A stretch of 64,000 bases of DNA from positions 124,001 to 188,000 of the forward strand of contig NZ_LQBD01000013.1 of the NCBI RefSeq assembly GCF_046630315.1, given 5' to 3'. A model generated the notes under the pieces. That model was not told the DNA's origin, did no database searches, and worked only from the letters and a program-made list of their open reading frames with translations. Shown here piece after piece: positions 59,844-64,000 of this stretch. The stretch comes from Brucella anthropi_A. GTDB lineage: Bacteria; Pseudomonadota; Alphaproteobacteria; Rhizobiales; Rhizobiaceae. Made by a program: the position numbers and the translations under genes. How positions within the stretch are numbered: position 1 is the first letter of the stretch; every line of letters begins with the position of its first letter.

Positions 59844-61688
59844 TTGAACGGATTGATTGCCTTTCTCCGCAAAGCGGTTCTTGCAAGCCTGGCCGGAGCT
59901 GTCGTCGTTACGATGCCGGTGCAGGCGGTGGCCGAAGCACAGCTCGACTATGCGCTCTCCATGCATGGAGACGTGGCGCTTCCGGCTGACTTTACCCATT
60001 TTCCCTATGCCAATGCCGATGCACCGAAGGGCGGCGCCCTCAAAATGGGCGTGGTCGGCACCTTCGACAGCCTCAACCCCTTTGTGCTCAAAAGCATGCG
60101 CACGACCGCGCGGGGCCTCTTCGGCGATGGAGAGCTTGGCAATCTGGTCTTTGAAACGCTCATGCAGCGCTCGCGGGACGAACCCTTTACCCTTTACAGC
60201 CTTCTGGCCGAAAAAATATCCATCGACCCTGATCGCAAATGGGTCGAGTTCACGCTCAACCCGAAGGCAAAATGGTCGGACGGCCAGCCGGTGACGGTGG
60301 ACGACGTGCTCTTTACCTATGACATCCTGACGAAAAAGGGCCGCCCACCCTACAACAGCCGGATGAGTCGCGTTGAAAAGATCGAGAAGACGGGCGAGCG
60401 TTCCGTGCGGTTCACCTTCAACGACAAGTCGGACCGTGAATTTCCGATGCTGATCGCCGCTTCGATGCCGGTGCTGCCAAAGCACGCAATCGATCCTGCA
60501 ACGTTCGGCAACTCATCCCTGCAACCGCCTGTCGGCAGCGGCCCCTATCTCGTTTCCAGCGTGCAGCCCGGCCAGCGTATCATCTTCAAGCGCAATCCCG
60601 ATTATTGGGGCAAGGACCTGCCAGTGCAGCGCGGTCTCAACAACTTCGATACGTTGACGGTTGAATATTACCGAAACGAGACGGCGCTGTTCGAGTCGTT
60701 CAAGAAGGGCCTTCTCGACATTTTCATTGAGGACAATCCGACACGCTGGGAAAATCTCTACGATTTTCCGGCAGTGAAGCAAGGTCGGGTCATCAAGGAC
60801 AGTTTTGAAAAGGGCACGCCGGCCAACATGCTGGGCTTCGTGTTCAACACGCGCCGTCCGATCTTTGCCGACCGCCGCGTCCGGCAGGCCCTTGGACTGC
60901 TGTTCGACTTCGAATGGGCCAACCGCAATCTTTTCGCCGGTCAGTTTCGCCGCACGGAGGGGTACTGGGAAGGATCGGAACTGTCCTCCGTCGGCAAGCC
61001 CGCCAATGCGCGTGAAAGGGAATTGCTGGCCCCTTTCCCGAACGCGGTGCGCGACGATGTCATGAATGGAACCTGGCATCCGCCCGTAACGGACGGCAGC
61101 GGCCATGACCGCACGCCCGCAAAAGAAGCCTATGATCTTTTGACCGACGCCGGTTTCCAGTTTGAACATGGCCTCGCCGTCGATCCGTCGGGCAAGCCTT
61201 TGGCCTTTGAGATCATGACGCGATCGCCCGACGAGGAGAAAGTCGCGCTGGCCTATAAGCGCAATCTGGCGCGACTGGGCATCACGGTTGCAATACGCAC
61301 GGTTGACGACGCCCAGTATCAGCAGCGCCTCCAGACATTTGATTACGACATGATTCTGGGCGCCCTCACCGCGTCGCTTTCGCCCGGCAACGAGCAATGG
61401 ATGCGCTGGGGATCGGCATCGCGCGATGTTCAGGGCAGCTTCAACTATCCCGGCGTTGCCGATCCGGCGGTCGATGCGATGATTGAAGCGCTGCTTGCCG
61501 CCACGAGCCGCGCCGATTTCGTGAGCGCGGTCCGCGCGCTCGATCGTGTGCTGATCTCGGGCGACTACTATATTCCGCTATACCACCTGCCCTATCAGTG
61601 GGTGGCGCGCTGGGATCGTATCCAGCATCCGCAGAAAACCCCGCTCTATGGCTATCAGCTGCCGACATGGTGGTACGCAAAACCGTGA
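59844..61688 (+). CDS. peptide-binding protein, YejA-like (family 5), orphan
   Basis: 614-residue periplasmic binding protein. The signal (FLRKAVLASLAGAVVVTMPV) is cut near AVA. The mature start LDYALSMHGDVALPADFTHF, then PYANADAPKGG, and FDSLNPFVLK match YejA of the microcin C/peptide importer YejABEF. Other marks are AKWSDGQPVTVDDVLFTYDI and NPDYWGKDLPVQRGLNNFD. The start is a TTG at 59844, the only one that includes the whole signal. No permease or ATPase genes are adjacent, so it probably serves a transporter elsewhere. Confidence 0.87.
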   Translation: MNGLIAFLRKAVLASLAGAVVVTMPVQAVAEAQLDYALSMHGDVALPADFTHFPYANADAPKGGALKMGVVGTFDSLNPFVLKSMRTTARGLFGDGELGNLVFETLMQRSRDEPFTLYSLLAEKISIDPDRKWVEFTLNPKAKWSDGQPVTVDDVLFTYDILTKKGRPPYNSRMSRVEKIEKTGERSVRFTFNDKSDREFPMLIAASMPVLPKHAIDPATFGNSSLQPPVGSGPYLVSSVQPGQRIIFKRNPDYWGKDLPVQRGLNNFDTLTVEYYRNETALFESFKKGLLDIFIEDNPTRWENLYDFPAVKQGRVIKDSFEKGTPANMLGFVFNTRRPIFADRRVRQALGLLFDFEWANRNLFAGQFRRTEGYWEGSELSSVGKPANARERELLAPFPNAVRDDVMNGTWHPPVTDGSGHDRTPAKEAYDLLTDAGFQFEHGLAVDPSGKPLAFEIMTRSPDEEKVALAYKRNLARLGITVAIRTVDDAQYQQRLQTFDYDMILGALTASLSPGNEQWMRWGSASRDVQGSFNYPGVADPAVDAMIEALLAATSRADFVSAVRALDRVLISGDYYIPLYHLPYQWVARWDRIQHPQKTPLYGYQLPTWWYAKP

Positions 61689-61735
61689 CCGGGCTTTAAC
61701 GCGCCCTACATGCACCCGATATAAGATGCGTATTC

Positions 61736-61758
61736 AACCGGAGGCGCCGCCTCCGGTT
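61736..61758 (+). terminator. hairpin after the peptide-binding gene
   Basis: AACCGGAGGC pairs perfectly with GCCTCCGGTT around GCC. It lies 48 bases after the stop codon and has no T-run. Confidence 0.5.
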
Positions 61759-61777
61759 CCTGCACGGAGAGATTGCC

Positions 61778-62452
61778 ATGGCCGCCAGAAAGATAACGAT
61801 CGATGTCGTCTCGGACGTCGTCTGCCCATGGTGCTTTCTGGGGCGCAAGCGCCTCGAAGCCGCTCTTGCCATGGTGCCGGAAGTGGAGGCGGAGGTGCGC
61901 TGGCGTCCCTTCCAGCTTGACCCTACCCTGCCGCCGCAGGGCAAGGACCGCCAAGCCTATATGCGGGAGAAATTCGGCAGCGGCGGGAAGATCGATGACA
62001 TCCACAAGCAACTGACCGAGCTTGGCGAAGAAAACGGGATTGTCTTCGATTTCGATGGCATTGCCCGCGCGCCGAACACGCTTGATGCACATCGCGTCAT
62101 CCATTGGGCAGCGCAGGCCGCCCCCGACACACAGGACCGCATGGTCGGCATGTTGTTCTCACTCTATTTCGAGCAGGGGCAGGATATCGGCGATCACGAG
62201 GTGCTGGTGGATGCGGCGGCAAGCGTCAGCATGGATGCGGAAGTGGTGGCCCGCCTTCTGCAAAGCGAGGCCGACAAGGACACGATCCGCGCGGAAATCG
62301 CCACCGCCAGCCGCATCGGCGTGCGCGGCGTGCCGTGCTTCATCATCGACCAGAAATATGCCGTCATGGGCGCGCAGACAGCCGATGTGTTGGCCGATGC
62401 CATCCGCCAGACAGCGGAAGGCTTTGAGCCGGGGATTGCCGAAGACCGGTAA
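61778..62452 (+). CDS. DsbA-family oxidoreductase, FrnE-like
   Basis: 224-residue cytoplasmic thioredoxin-fold protein. The redox motif CPWC lies in SDVVCPWCFLGRKRLE at residue 16. The FrnE phrases RWRPFQLDPTLPPQG and RAPNTLDAHRVIHWA follow, and the cis-proline region IGVRGVPCFIIDQKYAVMGA is near 183. It has no signal peptide, and family members act as disulfide isomerases or in 2-hydroxychromene-2-carboxylate-like reactions. GGAGAG precedes the ATG. It ends one base before the convergent mfd. Confidence 0.88.
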   Translation: MAARKITIDVVSDVVCPWCFLGRKRLEAALAMVPEVEAEVRWRPFQLDPTLPPQGKDRQAYMREKFGSGGKIDDIHKQLTELGEENGIVFDFDGIARAPNTLDAHRVIHWAAQAAPDTQDRMVGMLFSLYFEQGQDIGDHEVLVDAAASVSMDAEVVARLLQSEADKDTIRAEIATASRIGVRGVPCFIIDQKYAVMGAQTADVLADAIRQTAEGFEPGIAEDR

Positions 62453-64000
62453 CTAACCCGCCGCGATCTTGGCAAGCTGCGTCATGATGACGGCGGAGCC
62501 GTTGAGGCGCTTTTCCGGCGTCGGCCAGTCGCGGATGAAGACGATGCTCTGGTCCGGCCTGATCTTCGCCATGGAACCCTGCTCGCCGATCATCTTCACC
62601 AGCCCGACCGGATTGTTGAAGGTCGCGTTGCGGAACTGGATCACCACGCCCTTCGGCCCGGCATCCAGTTTCTCGACATTGGCGCGGCGGCAGAGCGCCT
62701 TGATATAGACGATCTTGAGAAGGTGCTGCACCTCTTCCGGCATCGGGCCGAACCGGTCGATCAGTTCCGCCCCGAAGGCGTCGATATCCTGCGGCTCTTC
62801 CAGATCGGCGAGACGGCGATAAAGGCCAAGGCGCAATTGCAGGTCGGGCACATAGGCTTCCGGGATCATGACCGCCGTGCCGATGGCGATCTGCGGCGAC
62901 CACTGGCTGTCTTCCACTTCGCCGGAGCCCTTCAGCGTCGCCACCGCTTCCTCCAGCATTTGCTGGTAAAGCTCGAAGCCCACTTCCTTGATATGGCCCG
63001 ACTGTTCCTCGCCCAGCAGATTGCCCGCGCCGCGAATATCCATGTCGTGACTTGCAAACTGGAAGCCAGCGCCAAGCGTGTCGAGCGATTGCAGCACTTT
63101 CAGGCGGCGCTCGGCCATCTGCGTCAGCATCTTGCCCGCCGGGAGCGTGAACAGCGCAAAGGCGCGCTGCTTGGAACGGCCCACGCGACCGCGCAGCTGG
63201 TAGAGCTGCGCCAGGCCGAACATATCGGCGCGATGCACGATCATCGTATTGGCGGTCGGAATATCAAGGCCGGATTCCACAATGGTCGTGGAAAGAAGCA
63301 CATCATACTGCCCGTCATAAAAGGCATTCATGATGTCATCCAGCACGCCCGGCGCCATCTGGCCGTGGGCCACGGCCACTTTCAGCTCGGGCACATGTTC
63401 CTTCAGGAATGCCTCGATATCCGTGAGGTCCGAAATGCGCGGGCAGACATAAAAACTCTGGCCGCCGCGATAGCGTTCACGCAGAAGGGTTTCGCGGATT
63501 ACGAGCGGATCGAACGGCGAAACGAAGGTGCGCACCGCCATGCGGTCCACCGGCGGCGTGGTGATGAGTGAAAGTTCGCGCACGCCGGTCAGCGCAAGTT
63601 GCAGGGTGCGCGGGATCGGCGTTGCCGAAAGGGTCAGCACATGGACGTCGGATTTCAGTTCCTTCAGCCGTTCCTTGTGCTTCACACCGAAATGCTGCTC
63701 CTCATCGATGATGAGAAGGCCAAGGTTCTTGAACTTGATGGAACTGCCCAAAAGCGCATGCGTGCCGACGACAATATCGACCGTTCCCTCTTCCAGTCCC
63801 TTTTTCGTCGCGGCAAGCTCCTTCGCGCCGACAAGACGCGACGCATGGGCCACATTGATCGGCAGGCCGTGAAAACGGTTGGAGAAGGTCTTGAAATGCT
63901 GGCGCGAAAGAAGCGTGGTCGGCACGACCACGGCCACCTGGACGCCGCTCATGGCGGCGATGAAGGCGGCGCGCAGCGCCACTTCCGTCTTGCCGAAGCC
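62453..64000 (-). CDS. mfd: transcription-repair coupling factor Mfd, C-terminal part (cut by window)
   Basis: The frame runs off the right edge, so about 515 C-terminal residues of a protein near 1170 are visible. They open inside Walker A (GFGKTEVALRAAFIA). The helicase motifs follow: VVVPTTLLSRQHF, the DEAD-like LLIIDEEQHFGVKHKERLK, SATPIPRTLQLALTGVRELS with the GRALTGV-type relay, and the RecG-like second domain with QLRGRVGRSKQRAFAL. The C-terminal D7 domain follows (LYQQMLEEAVATLKG). Mfd removes RNA polymerase stalled at lesions and recruits UvrA. The GTG at 63982 is internal. Confidence 0.95.
   Translation of the reverse strand, partial: GFGKTEVALRAAFIAAMSGVQVAVVVPTTLLSRQHFKTFSNRFHGLPINVAHASRLVGAKELAATKKGLEEGTVDIVVGTHALLGSSIKFKNLGLLIIDEEQHFGVKHKERLKELKSDVHVLTLSATPIPRTLQLALTGVRELSLITTPPVDRMAVRTFVSPFDPLVIRETLLRERYRGGQSFYVCPRISDLTDIEAFLKEHVPELKVAVAHGQMAPGVLDDIMNAFYDGQYDVLLSTTIVESGLDIPTANTMIVHRADMFGLAQLYQLRGRVGRSKQRAFALFTLPAGKMLTQMAERRLKVLQSLDTLGAGFQFASHDMDIRGAGNLLGEEQSGHIKEVGFELYQQMLEEAVATLKGSGEVEDSQWSPQIAIGTAVMIPEAYVPDLQLRLGLYRRLADLEEPQDIDAFGAELIDRFGPMPEEVQHLLKIVYIKALCRRANVEKLDAGPKGVVIQFRNATFNNPVGLVKMIGEQGSMAKIRPDQSIVFIRDWPTPEKRLNGSAVIMTQLAKIAAG

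Noticed and set aside
1..64000. CRISPR arrays, transposases, integrases or rRNA genes
   Set aside because: I looked for regularly spaced repeats, DDE or tyrosine recombinase motifs and rRNA signatures and saw none.

Overview
The window looks like a chromosomal segment from the Brucella lineage (Brucella/Ochrobactrum, Rhizobiales). The grounds are recognisable Rhizobiales genes (RirA, HmuP/HemP, phosphatidylcholine synthase, IalB-type protein, HspQ, bacterioferritin with its ferredoxin), two full copies of a Bru-RS-like palindromic repeat, and iron-control motifs of the Irr (ICE) and RirA (IRO) types. No phage, transposase, CRISPR array or rRNA is visible. One tRNA gene (Ser, anticodon UGA) is present. 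The genes at both ends, a LysR-type regulator and mfd, are cut by the window edges.

Left third (1-32400), metabolism and transport. After the partial LysR gene come two tandem ABC importers of the NMT1/SsuA/TauA type, all on the minus strand. The left one (845-3536) is preceded by a compact two-stem RNA and a 17-codon reading frame that overlaps its first gene; I read this as a probable riboswitch-controlled leader. A divergent beta-oxidation-like cluster follows: MFS transporter, acyl-CoA dehydrogenase and IclR regulator on the minus strand; enoyl-CoA hydratase, two-domain 3-hydroxyacyl-CoA dehydrogenase and CaiB-type CoA transferase on the plus strand. Two mirror-image 15-bp operators lie in the divergent promoter region. 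Next are an EmrAB-type efflux pair, a Tat-exported class V aminotransferase-like protein, an oligopeptide importer with two tandem oppA paralogues and a fused oppDF ATPase, a zinc alcohol dehydrogenase divergent from an AraC regulator, and a three-subunit FAD/cytochrome c dehydrogenase.

Middle (32400-48300), iron. A TonB-dependent siderophore receptor is translationally coupled to an RhtX/FptX-type inner-membrane transporter. Further right are rirA, a hmuPSTUV heme-import operon, a divergent BhuA-type heme receptor, a heme-degrading monooxygenase (BhuQ/HmuQ type) and the bfd-bfr iron-storage pair. An ICE motif precedes rirA, two lie upstream of bfd-bfr, and an exact IRO motif sits between hmuP and the heme receptor. 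The set covers capture, import, degradation, storage and regulation of iron and heme. A cupin protein and a small secreted cysteine-rich protein lie within this stretch.

Right third (48300-64000), mostly housekeeping: rimO with a coupled GNAT acetyltransferase, a BMP-type nucleoside-like ABC importer (binding protein, two permeases, double ATPase), pcs overlapping a quinone oxidoreductase, a UbiH-type FAD monooxygenase, hspQ, an IalB-family protein, an orphan YejA-type peptide-binding protein, a FrnE-like DsbA oxidoreductase and the C-terminal part of mfd. All function calls rest on reading the translations and motifs by eye; no database search was run.
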